A DNA stretch of 64,000 bases, from contig NZ_JARYTI010000001.1 in NCBI RefSeq assembly GCF_029911635.1, positions 186,001 through 250,000 on the forward strand, in the 5' to 3' direction. Under the pieces are notes generated by a model. The model was not told where the DNA came from. It made no database searches and worked only from the letters and a program-made list of their open reading frames with translations. Within the stretch, counting starts at the first letter, position 1; each line of letters starts with the position of its first letter. Origin of the DNA: Sphingomonas sp. AR_OL41. Lineage in GTDB: Bacteria; Pseudomonadota; Alphaproteobacteria; Sphingomonadales; Sphingomonadaceae. Positions 43,743 through 51,940 of this stretch are shown here, in pieces. Position numbers and translations under genes: made by a program.

Positions 43743-46640
43743 TCAGCGGCGGATCGTTACGGTGCGGCCATCATATGCCAGGGTCCGTGCGGCATTCGGA
43801 CTGAAATCCGGCGCGGACGCACTCTTTGGGGAATAGAAGCGAATCGAGATCGATCGCTTCGTCGCCATCCCCTCATAGCTGCCGCTTCGTGCTCCGATCG
43901 TCAGCGATCCGGCCTTGTCGTTCCAGCGCACCGGGATGCGGGCATAATTGCCTTTCGCATAGCCATCGCTGAGCCCGTCATCCTCGTAGAGCGAATAGCG
44001 GCCGTCGGCCCCCGTAAAGACGTGCAGGACGATCGGCCCGCCGGGTTGTTCGGTGGTGTTCTGAACGTCCGGCCCGGTCGGCAGGATGGCGCCCGAGCGC
44101 ACGAACAACGGCATGCGCCCGTACGGCGCGGCCGCGAGGATCGACTGGCCACCGGGGTAATAGGTACCGCCATTGAAATCGTACCAACCGCTCCCGGCCG
44201 GCAGATAGACCCGCCTGCTCCGCGCCTTGAACTCGGACACCGGCGCGACGAGCAGTGACGGACCGAACATATATTCGTCGTCGATGCCCCAGGTCCGGCG
44301 ATCGGCGCCGAAATCCATCACCAGCCCACGCATGATGCTGCCGTCGGAAAACCAGGTGTCGGCGGCGGTGGTGTAGATATACGGCATCAACCGGTAGCGC
44401 AGCTTGTCGTACCAGATCATCGATGCCTGCATCGCGGGGTCTTTGGCCGAGATCTCGTAAATCTCGCGGTACGGAAATTCGCCATGGCTGCGGAAGAGCG
44501 GCGAAAAGGCACCGAACTGGAACCAGCGCAAGTTGAGTTCGCGCCATTCGGCCTGATCGGCGAGGCGCTGCTGGGTGTAGCGATCCTCGACCGCGAACCC
44601 GCCAATGTCCTGGCTCCAGTTGGGCACGCCCGACATCGACAGGTTGACCCCGGCCGATATCTGGTCCCGCAGATCGTCCCAGCGCGCCGCTACGTCGCCC
44701 GACCATACCGCTGCGCTTGACCGCTGGATTCCCCCGAACGCCGACCGCGTCAGGATGAACGGACGGCGGCCCGTCTGGACGCGGCGCAGACTGTCGGCGA
44801 CCCCCTCGACATGGACGAGCGGATAGGTGTTGAACACAGCCGCGCCCGGACCGCGCACGGTCGGGCCCATTTGAAACGATCGCTCCTCGATCGACAGGTT
44901 CGAATGCCAGTCAGGCTCGTCCGAATCGAGCCACCAGCCGTCGAAGCCCTTCGAGACGAGCTTGTCGTTGATCTGATCGAAATAACGGTCTCGCGCGGCC
45001 TTGGTATAGGGGTCGTAGAAGGTGTTGGCATAGCCTGGGCCAACCCAGTCCTTCTGCCCCGCATCGAGCGGACGGCGATAGAGAAAGCCCTCATCGTTGA
45101 GCGCCTTGCCGTTCGCGGTGTTCGGATAGAATTTGGCCCAGACCGAAATCATGATCCGAGCGTCGAGCGCGTGGACATCATCGACCATCTTCCTGGGATC
45201 AGGGAAGCGGCTCGCATCGAAATCGTGGTTGCCCCACTGATCGTCGACCCAGTAGCGCCAGTCGAGCACGATATTGTCCAGCGGGATGGCGCGCTTGCGA
45301 TATTCGCGCACCACATCGACCAGTTCGGACGCGCTGTTGTAACGCTGGCGGCTTTGCCAAAAACCATAGGCCCATTTGGGAATCAGCGACGCCTTGCCGG
45401 TCAGCGTGCGGTAGCCAGCAATCGCGCCATCGATGCTGCCGCCACCAACGAAATAATAATCGATGTCCTTGCCGACATCAGACGTCATCCACAGCGAATG
45501 ACGGTCGGCCCTCGGCATCGGATCATTGTGGACCAGCGCGATATAGCCGGCATTGGGTTCCCACTCGACGCGGATCGCAACGGGCTTGCCCGCCGCCATC
45601 GGCAAGTCGAAATTGTGGAACCACGGGTTCCAGTTCTGCCGCCAATGCGAAAGCAGCAATTTTCCGTCGGCATAGACCTTCATATAGCTGGACGCGTAGA
45701 GCCGGAATTTGTGCACCCCGGTGCGGTCGGCCGTGACGTTGCCGGTCCACACGACCTTCTGTTCCTGGACATTGACGCCGGCAGTATTCTGCCCGCTTTC
45801 GCCCGACGGCTTGACCGTGGCTTTTCCCGCTGCGGGCCAGTTCTTCTGGTCGCGGATGAACTGATAGTTGATCGTCTTTTCCTGGCGACTGACCGCAAGC
45901 GTGGTGCCGAGGTAATAATCGGCCTTCCATCCCGGCTTGCCCGCACTCGTTACCTTCAGGTCGTCGCCGACCAGCGCATAAGGCCGCGGATTGCCGAAGC
46001 GCGTGATGCCGTCATTGTCCCACAGCAGCCCGTAGCCCCGCGTCGAGACGACGAACGGAATCGCAATGTCCATATTGTGCTGGGCGAGTTCGACGTCTTC
46101 GCCATTGTAGTTCATCTGCCGGTTCTGATGCTGACCGAGCCCGTAGAACCCCTCATCGGTGCCACGGTTGAACTGCTGACCAAGCGAGAAATACGGTTTC
46201 CCCTCGATCGCTACCGGTCGGAACGGGGTACGCGGCGCTTCGGCCAGCAAGGGCTTCCCCGCTGCATCGAAGAAGCTGACCGATCCATCGGACAGGCGGA
46301 TACGCGCACTCGCCCTGGGCAGCGTGAGCGACACATAGCCATGGCCATTGGCGATCACCGGGTTGCCGTCGGGCCTGGCGATGACCATCAGGCTTTCCGG
46401 TACGTCGTCGAAGCCGCTGTCCGGCACCGCGGTCACCCGAAATGTCGCGTCGCCATAGGCAAGGACGCGCACGCGCCTCGCCGCGCCCGAGGCCGGGGTG
46501 ACGACCACGCCGTGGCCAATCCGCGCGACTGATCCTGCGGCCTCGGGAGCGGCGAACGCCACGCCCGACGCCAAGGCCGCCATGGTCCCGACCGCGGCGA
46601 TCGTCGTCGATGCAAGAGCCATCCATCGCATCGCGCTCAT
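43743..46640 (-). CDS. GH31 glycosidase, probable alpha-xylosidase with PA14 insert
   Basis: The 965-residue secreted enzyme has an Ala-rich signal peptide ('TIAAVGTMAALASGVAFAAP'), an N-terminal beta domain, a PA14-like insert around 260-370 ('VVWTGNVTADRTGVHKFRLY'), and the (beta/alpha)8 barrel. The nucleophile Asp lies in 'GWWLDSDEPDWH' and the acid/base Asp in 'WSGDVAARWDD'. GH31 enzymes with this PA14 insert include the alpha-xylosidase of Cellvibrio xyloglucan loci, so removal of xylose side chains is likely. ATG at 46640 overlaps the GH35 stop (ATGA); an in-frame start 30 bp upstream is possible. It is the last gene of the operon. Confidence 0.88.
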   Translation of the reverse strand: MSAMRWMALASTTIAAVGTMAALASGVAFAAPEAAGSVARIGHGVVVTPASGAARRVRVLAYGDATFRVTAVPDSGFDDVPESLMVIARPDGNPVIANGHGYVSLTLPRASARIRLSDGSVSFFDAAGKPLLAEAPRTPFRPVAIEGKPYFSLGQQFNRGTDEGFYGLGQHQNRQMNYNGEDVELAQHNMDIAIPFVVSTRGYGLLWDNDGITRFGNPRPYALVGDDLKVTSAGKPGWKADYYLGTTLAVSRQEKTINYQFIRDQKNWPAAGKATVKPSGESGQNTAGVNVQEQKVVWTGNVTADRTGVHKFRLYASSYMKVYADGKLLLSHWRQNWNPWFHNFDLPMAAGKPVAIRVEWEPNAGYIALVHNDPMPRADRHSLWMTSDVGKDIDYYFVGGGSIDGAIAGYRTLTGKASLIPKWAYGFWQSRQRYNSASELVDVVREYRKRAIPLDNIVLDWRYWVDDQWGNHDFDASRFPDPRKMVDDVHALDARIMISVWAKFYPNTANGKALNDEGFLYRRPLDAGQKDWVGPGYANTFYDPYTKAARDRYFDQINDKLVSKGFDGWWLDSDEPDWHSNLSIEERSFQMGPTVRGPGAAVFNTYPLVHVEGVADSLRRVQTGRRPFILTRSAFGGIQRSSAAVWSGDVAARWDDLRDQISAGVNLSMSGVPNWSQDIGGFAVEDRYTQQRLADQAEWRELNLRWFQFGAFSPLFRSHGEFPYREIYEISAKDPAMQASMIWYDKLRYRLMPYIYTTAADTWFSDGSIMRGLVMDFGADRRTWGIDDEYMFGPSLLVAPVSEFKARSRRVYLPAGSGWYDFNGGTYYPGGQSILAAAPYGRMPLFVRSGAILPTGPDVQNTTEQPGGPIVLHVFTGADGRYSLYEDDGLSDGYAKGNYARIPVRWNDKAGSLTIGARSGSYEGMATKRSISIRFYSPKSASAPDFSPNAARTLAYDGRTVTIRR

Positions 46641-48328
46641 TTCCACGCCCCCATCGTCACCATCAGCCACACCGGCTTACCGGTGAAATTCAGCCCGTAA
46701 TCGGTCTGATCGCCATTCCAGACGCGCTCGAACACCCAATGGCCCTGCGCGTCGAAATGCCCTTCCTCGACGCGCAGCATCAGGCCGTTTCCGCCGCGCG
46801 CATCGGCGACACGCAGCCGCACGTCGCTGCCCGTCACGAGGAACCGGTCGGGTGCGAGTTGCGCGACCAGGGCGCCACCGAGCGGCTGCCCCTTGGTCGG
46901 CGAGGGATCCATCTTGATCCAGGCCCAGTCGCGGTCGCCGAACGGCCAAAGGTCATATTGCGCGGTGATCCGCCACCGCCCGAAGGTCACGGACTGATCG
47001 GCGGCATCTTCCATCTTGGCGACGCCCCAGACGGGGTGCTCGAACGCGATTTTCGCCCAGGTCCGCGCCATCGGGGCGAGTAACCGGTATTTCGAGGCGA
47101 ACGCTTCGATCGTGGCATCGTCCACGTCCTTCGCGCCGAGCGGATAGTTCGAGTAGCCGGTCGCGTCGAACCCGAACGGCGCGAAGCCGATCGCCCCTTT
47201 TCCGAGCACCGGCCATAAGAAGCGGGCATAGTCGGCCGAGTTGCCGGTTTCGGGGACCATGAGCGGGTTGTCGGGCCGCGCGTACAGATCGAGATATTTG
47301 GCATAGGCCCGCGGATCACGATTGTAGATATCGGGCGCGACCAGCGCGATGTGCGGCGCAGCCGCGCGCCACACTGCGATCACGGGCCAATTAGGTCCGC
47401 CGCTCGCACCGTCCGCTTCGGCCGGCCCGAACGGGTCGCTCAACGCGGCATTGGCGTACATTGGCAGGTTCTTGACCTGCTGCCCGGCGGCGGCGATTTC
47501 ATCGACGTAGCGCGCGACATACCAGGCGTTGAACGCAGTATCGGCCAGCTTGCCGAACGCAGCGGTCCAGTTGCCGGACTTGCCCGTTTTCTTCGCCAGC
47601 GCTGCGGGGATGGGCTGCGCGAACAGCTTCTGCGCGTCGGGCGAGAAATCGCGTGGCGAAGTGTAGCTGCCGGTTTCGTTTTCGACCTGTACCATGATGA
47701 CGGTATTTTGCGGATCGATCGCCTTCAGATGCTGCATCATGGCGACGAAGGCGTGCTTGTCCACCTCCAGCGTGGTCCGGGCGTGCGGGCTCAGCGCGTA
47801 ATGCGGCTTGCCGTCACGCGTCCGCATCCGCGGAAAGCGCGCATTGTCAGTCTTGACCCATTCGGGGGCGTAGCCGGGCGCCGTGTTCTTCCACGTGCCG
47901 AACCATAGCAGCACGAGCCGCAGATTGTGCTCGCGGGCCCCCTTGAGGAGCGCGTCGAGATAAGAAAAATCGAACCTGCCCTCGACCGGCTCGATCTGCT
48001 CCCACGCCACCGGGATTTCCAGCGTATTGGCGTTGAGCCGCTCGAGCACCGGCCACACCTTGGGCAGGATGTCCGGGTAGTTAGCGGAATTGTTCGCTTG
48101 CGCGCCGAGCATCAGGAACGGTGCGCCATCGACCAACAGTGCCGAGCGCCCGTCCTTCGATACCAGTTGCGGCAGCTCGGGCGCCGCCTGTGCCGGCAAT
48201 ACCGACGCCACGAGCACCAGCGACAAGCAGACTGGTGGCAACGAGTGACGCACCATCAACGCCAGGCGCGATCGGCCCGCCGACCGGATCTGGCCACTGC
48301 CCGGCGCGCCCTGCCGCCCTTCGATCAT
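46637..48328 (-). CDS. GH35 beta-galactosidase with DUF5597-type C-terminus
   Basis: The 563-residue enzyme shows 'FLMLGAQANNSANYPDILPK' and 'NTLEIPVAWEQIEPVEGRFD' of GH35. The acid/base Glu is in 'VIMVQVENETGSY' and the nucleophile Glu is probably that of 'MVPETGNS'. A signal peptide begins at the Met at 48256 ('VCLSLVLVASVLPAQAAPE'), so that start would suit export. The ATG at 48328 is kept because its ATGA overlap with the upstream gene continues the pattern of the operon. In xyloglucan loci GH35 enzymes remove galactose from L-type side chains. Confidence 0.87.
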   Translation of the reverse strand: MIEGRQGAPGSGQIRSAGRSRLALMVRHSLPPVCLSLVLVASVLPAQAAPELPQLVSKDGRSALLVDGAPFLMLGAQANNSANYPDILPKVWPVLERLNANTLEIPVAWEQIEPVEGRFDFSYLDALLKGAREHNLRLVLLWFGTWKNTAPGYAPEWVKTDNARFPRMRTRDGKPHYALSPHARTTLEVDKHAFVAMMQHLKAIDPQNTVIMVQVENETGSYTSPRDFSPDAQKLFAQPIPAALAKKTGKSGNWTAAFGKLADTAFNAWYVARYVDEIAAAGQQVKNLPMYANAALSDPFGPAEADGASGGPNWPVIAVWRAAAPHIALVAPDIYNRDPRAYAKYLDLYARPDNPLMVPETGNSADYARFLWPVLGKGAIGFAPFGFDATGYSNYPLGAKDVDDATIEAFASKYRLLAPMARTWAKIAFEHPVWGVAKMEDAADQSVTFGRWRITAQYDLWPFGDRDWAWIKMDPSPTKGQPLGGALVAQLAPDRFLVTGSDVRLRVADARGGNGLMLRVEEGHFDAQGHWVFERVWNGDQTDYGLNFTGKPVWLMVTMGAWK

Positions 48329-48864
48329 CGCACCGGCGCAGGGTCTGGGGAAGGCTTGGAGGCTGCCGGACTGGTCGCCAGTTCGTAAAGATAGGTCCGC
48401 CGCTGCGGCGATCCGATCGGCATCTTGCCGAGACGGCGACGCTGATCGGCGGTCAGCGTGAACTTGGCATAGCCCCGCTCGCGCAGGCAGGCATCGACGG
48501 CGGATTGCAACACGGTCTTGAGGTGTTCGATCCGGCGCTCGGGCGCGACGCTGCGGCGGATCCGCTCATACTCGTTGGCGCGACGCACGGCATCGTCGAC
48601 CGGATCGGCGTTGGGCGCTGCCGTCGCCGCGCTCTGCGTCGCGTCGTCGAGTTCGCGCGAGCCGCGCACAAACGCCTTGGCATCGTCGGTCTGCGCGATG
48701 TCGAGATAATAGCCGCGCTCGGCGCAAGCGATCGCATCGCCGCGATATTGCTCGAACGAAACCCCGGGCTTGCTCCAGCTTTCGATCGGCTTGCGGGTCG
48801 CAGCCCCGAGCGGCATCGTGGCGATCATCGTCGCTACTATCGCCAGCGTCCCGAGCGTTCTCAT
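48325..48864 (-). CDS. Hypothetical exported protein of the glycosidase operon
   Basis: The 179-residue product has a signal peptide ('LGTLAIVATMIATMPLGAAT') and a charged, helical mature part with two cysteines ('AIACAERGYYLDIA', 'VDACLRERGYAKF'). I recognise no family function. ATG at 48864 overlaps the preceding stop and its own stop overlaps the GH35 start (both ATGA), so it is tightly built into the operon. Confidence 0.7.
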   Translation of the reverse strand: MRTLGTLAIVATMIATMPLGAATRKPIESWSKPGVSFEQYRGDAIACAERGYYLDIAQTDDAKAFVRGSRELDDATQSAATAAPNADPVDDAVRRANEYERIRRSVAPERRIEHLKTVLQSAVDACLRERGYAKFTLTADQRRRLGKMPIGSPQRRTYLYELATSPAASKPSPDPAPVR

Positions 48865-49469
48865 TGGTTGCGCGGTAAATGCGACGTGTCGAAATCCGGC
48901 CCCAGATCGAACACGCGGATCGGCCCGACATCGACGACATGCTTGTCGCCCGCTAGATGCACCGTCGCCTGCGCGCCGCCTGCCGCCAGCGCCTGCACCG
49001 CCTTGCCGGTCGCATAATATTGCGCCCACTGGTTGGTGATTGCAGCATGATCCCCCGCCAGATTGGCATAGGGCGGACCGGAGGTGGTGATGCCGATGAA
49101 GGGCATCGGCATCGTCTCACCGTCCTTGAGATTGGGTGCGCGCAGATACACGGCGAGATACAGAACGTCGCCCGCCGCGATCTCCTTTGGCAGCGGCATG
49201 ACGACACCGGCATCCCAGGCATTGGCGCCCTTGGCGGTCACCGTCACGCGCGTCATCGGATAGCCCTTGGGGCCGTCCTTATCGAACACCACGGCGGTCT
49301 GGCCGGGGCCATAGGCATTCCATGGCGTGATCGGGTTGTTGATCATCTTGTCGTTCAGCCCGCCAGACGCTGCGGGTTTGGCAGGCGCTGGCGCCGCGGT
49401 CTGCGCTACCGCTGCCGACAAGCAAGACACCGCGAGCGCGGCAGACATGATTAGAAATGCACCCCTCAT
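48861..49469 (-). CDS. Secreted beta-sandwich protein, carbohydrate-binding-like
   Basis: The 202-residue product has a signal peptide ('LAVSCLSAAVAQ'), a Pro/Ala linker and a beta-rich domain. The pattern 'VTVTAKGANAWDAGVVMPLP' followed by 'DVLYLAVYLRAP' resembles CBM4/9/22-type folds found with GH10 xylanases. It lies between GH10 (60 bp) and the hypothetical gene (ATGA overlap). A sugar-binding role is inferred from fold-like pattern and context, not from ligand residues. Confidence 0.65.
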   Translation of the reverse strand: MRGAFLIMSAALAVSCLSAAVAQTAAPAPAKPAASGGLNDKMINNPITPWNAYGPGQTAVVFDKDGPKGYPMTRVTVTAKGANAWDAGVVMPLPKEIAAGDVLYLAVYLRAPNLKDGETMPMPFIGITTSGPPYANLAGDHAAITNQWAQYYATGKAVQALAAGGAQATVHLAGDKHVVDVGPIRVFDLGPDFDTSHLPRNQ

Positions 49470-49528
49470 CCTACATCTTCCTCCATCGTGCGCGGTCGGC
49501 ACACTTTTGCCGCCGTGTTATCGTCCCG

Positions 49529-50695
49529 TTACCGTTTCGGCGCATGTTCGAACGCCATCGCCATCGCCGCATGGAGCGGTTTGGCGGCGAATCGGTCGTC
49601 ATACGGGCATGGCCGACGGTGCGATCCGTCGGGGCGCGGTTCGAACCCTTCGATCCAGCTGTAGCGGTCGGTCATGCCCCAAACGAGCACGTCGCGGAGC
49701 TGCGGATAAGCGAACATCACGTCGAGATAGGCGCGGGCATAATCCGCCACCGCCTGATCGCGCAGGCTAATCGCGGCGGGCAGCGCGTTGTCGCGCACGT
49801 CGAATTCGGTGACCAGCAACGCCAATCCCAACCCGGTCACTTCATCAACAAACCGCTGCCACCGCTTCTGCATCGCCAACAAGCCCCCGGCCCCGGCCGC
49901 TCCTTGCGTGATGATGTGCGACTGGACGCCCAGCGCGTCGACCGGGACGCCCCGCTTCCGCATCCCCTCGAGCAGGCGCAGCACCCCGTCGCAATGCGCC
50001 TCCATGCCGGGCTCCCAGCTCATATAGTCGTTATACACGAGCTGCGCCTGTGGCGCCTCGGCGCGCGCCGCGTGAAAGGCGAGATCGACGAGGCCCTCGA
50101 CCGAACCATAGGCCCTGGACAGCGCGGTCTGCTCCAGCGTCCCGTCATGATCGTTGACCGTTTCGTTGACGACATCGTAGCTGGCGATCCGCCCATGGTA
50201 GCGGCGCAGCACGGTCTGAATGTGCGTGGTCAGCAGCCGCTCCGCCTCGATTTTGGGCGTCGGCCCGAAATCATACGTATTGAGCCATTTCGGCAACCAC
50301 TTCGTGCGGTGCCACAACAGATTATGTCCGCGCACCGGCAGATGCGCCGCATCGGCCCAATCGAGCATCGCATCGAAGCGCGTGAAATCGAAGCTCGTCG
50401 GGCCGGGACGGACGGATTGCCATTTCAATTCGTTCTCGGCCACCAGGACACCGCAATCGGCGCGCAACAAACCGGCATAAGCCGGATTGGCGAACGACCC
50501 GGCATCGGCGCGGGGGGGACTCCACGCGAAGGCGGATCCGAAGCGCATGCCCTTGGCAACCGCCAGCGCATTGAGGCCCGATGCGGGGGTGGGTGCGGCA
50601 TGGGCAAAGACGGGCAAGGCAGCCGCAGCAGCTCCCGCAGTGATCGCAGCGCGGCGCGTGATACCCGCGCGCGCGCTCGTGCCGACCAAAGCCAT
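49529..50695 (-). CDS. GH10 endo-beta-1,4-xylanase
   Basis: The 388-residue exported enzyme cuts the beta-1,4 backbone of xylan or related glucans. A twin-arginine-like signal ('ITRRAAITAGAAAAALPVF') is followed by the GH10 barrel: 'VRGHNLLWH', acid/base E178 in 'DVVNETV' and nucleophile E297 in 'VTEFDVRD'. ATG at 50695 has GGGGAGAG upstream. It is the first gene of the leftward GH10-CBM-hypothetical-GH35-GH31 operon, and a LacI-type palindrome stands 50 bp before it. Confidence 0.92.
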   Translation of the reverse strand: MALVGTSARAGITRRAAITAGAAAAALPVFAHAAPTPASGLNALAVAKGMRFGSAFAWSPPRADAGSFANPAYAGLLRADCGVLVAENELKWQSVRPGPTSFDFTRFDAMLDWADAAHLPVRGHNLLWHRTKWLPKWLNTYDFGPTPKIEAERLLTTHIQTVLRRYHGRIASYDVVNETVNDHDGTLEQTALSRAYGSVEGLVDLAFHAARAEAPQAQLVYNDYMSWEPGMEAHCDGVLRLLEGMRKRGVPVDALGVQSHIITQGAAGAGGLLAMQKRWQRFVDEVTGLGLALLVTEFDVRDNALPAAISLRDQAVADYARAYLDVMFAYPQLRDVLVWGMTDRYSWIEGFEPRPDGSHRRPCPYDDRFAAKPLHAAMAMAFEHAPKR

Positions 50696-50743
50696 TCCAC
50701 TCTCCCCGTCGAGCGTTGTCCGGGCCTTTGCCGGCATCGCCAT

Positions 50744-50757
50744 TGATAGCGCTATCG
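50744..50757. promoter_or_regulatory. LacI-type operator between GH10 operon and cupin gene
   Basis: TGATAGCGCTATCG contains the perfect 12-bp palindrome GATAGCGCTATC (50745-50756). Palindromes with a central GCGC of this length are the usual targets of LacI-family sugar repressors in alphaproteobacteria and xanthomonads. It lies in the divergent promoter and could control both directions. No lacI-type gene is in the window. Confidence 0.6.
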
Positions 50758-50917
50758 TGGTCGCGCCGCTCCGAGCCTGTCAAGTGCAGAGAGCAGGTTG
50801 CGGCAGCATCATGGCCGCCTTTCCCGCTTTCACTATCGCCCCCACAAGAGTGTGCGGACGAACGCGGCAAGACTGACACGCTTGGCAAGCCAATCATGGG
50901 TGCGCTACCTTGCCGCC

Positions 50918-51940
50918 ATGGTTTCGATCGCCCCGAACCGCCTTGCCGAGCGCCCGGGGGTCGACCCCGACACGTTCGCGCGCGAGATCGCACCGTCCGC
51001 AACCCCGGTCGTGTTGCGCGGCCAGGTCGCGCATTGGCCCGCCGTCGCGGCGGGGAAGGCAGGGCCGCGCGCAATCGCGGAATATGTCGCGCGCTTCAGC
51101 GGCGGCGCGCCGCTCGACACAATGATCGCACGTCCCGAGGTCGGCGGCCGCTTCTTTTATGATCCCGATTGGAACGGCTTCAACTTCGTGCGCCAGCAGG
51201 TGCCACTACCCGGATTGATGGCGGAATTGCTGCGCCTCGCCGAAAGCGGCGAGACCGCGCCGCACGCAATCTATGCCAATGCCGCTGCCGCACCGGCGCA
51301 TTCGCCGGGCTGGGCCGAGGCGAACCGGCTGGACTTGCCGGTCGATGCCACGGCGCGGTTGTGGATCGGCAATGCGGCGGCGGTGGCGACGCATTACGAC
51401 GCATCGCCCAACATTGCGTGCGTGGTTGCCGGGCGGCGGCGCTTCACGCTGTTCCCGCCCGATCAGCTCGCCAATCTTTATATCGGACCGCTCGATCATA
51501 CGCTGGCTGGGCCGCCGGTCAGCATGGTCGATCCCGAAGCACCGGATCTGGAGCGCTATCCGCGCTTCGCCGAGGCATGGAGGAACGCGCAGACGGCCGA
51601 GCTCGGACCCGGCGACGCGATCTTCATGCCCGCTTTGTGGTGGCACCACGTCAAGGCGCTCGACCCGATCAACGTGCTGGTCAATTACTGGTGGGGCGAA
51701 GACAGCGCGGCCTCTCCGTTCCTGGCTCTGGTCCATGCGATGATGGCGGTGCGCGATCTCCCCGATGCCGAACGCGCGGCGTGGCGCGGCTGGTTCGATC
51801 ATCTCGTATTCGACGCCAACGCCCCGCAGGCTGGCGCGCACCTGCCCGAGCGGGTTCGTACCGTCCTCGGCGCGCCAAGCGACGAGCGCAGCGCACGCAT
51901 CCGCCGCTTCCTGATCGCGGCGCTACAGCGACTCGGTTAG
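50918..51940 (+). CDS. Cupin-like (JmjC-type) protein, possible 2-oxoglutarate oxygenase
   Basis: The 340-residue protein belongs to the cupin-like/JmjC family (PF13621 type). The iron-binding H-x-D is seen in 'VATHYDASPN' and the distal His in 'WWHHVKAL'; 'GRRRFTLFPPDQLANLYIG' is the family core. These proteins often accompany tryptophan-halogenase-like genes and TonB receptors in sphingomonads and caulobacters; the substrate is unknown. It is the only rightward gene inside the locus and converges with GH9 (4-bp stop overlap). A paralogue lies at 53781. Confidence 0.82.
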   Translation: MVSIAPNRLAERPGVDPDTFAREIAPSATPVVLRGQVAHWPAVAAGKAGPRAIAEYVARFSGGAPLDTMIARPEVGGRFFYDPDWNGFNFVRQQVPLPGLMAELLRLAESGETAPHAIYANAAAAPAHSPGWAEANRLDLPVDATARLWIGNAAAVATHYDASPNIACVVAGRRRFTLFPPDQLANLYIGPLDHTLAGPPVSMVDPEAPDLERYPRFAEAWRNAQTAELGPGDAIFMPALWWHHVKALDPINVLVNYWWGEDSAASPFLALVHAMMAVRDLPDAERAAWRGWFDHLVFDANAPQAGAHLPERVRTVLGAPSDERSARIRRFLIAALQRLG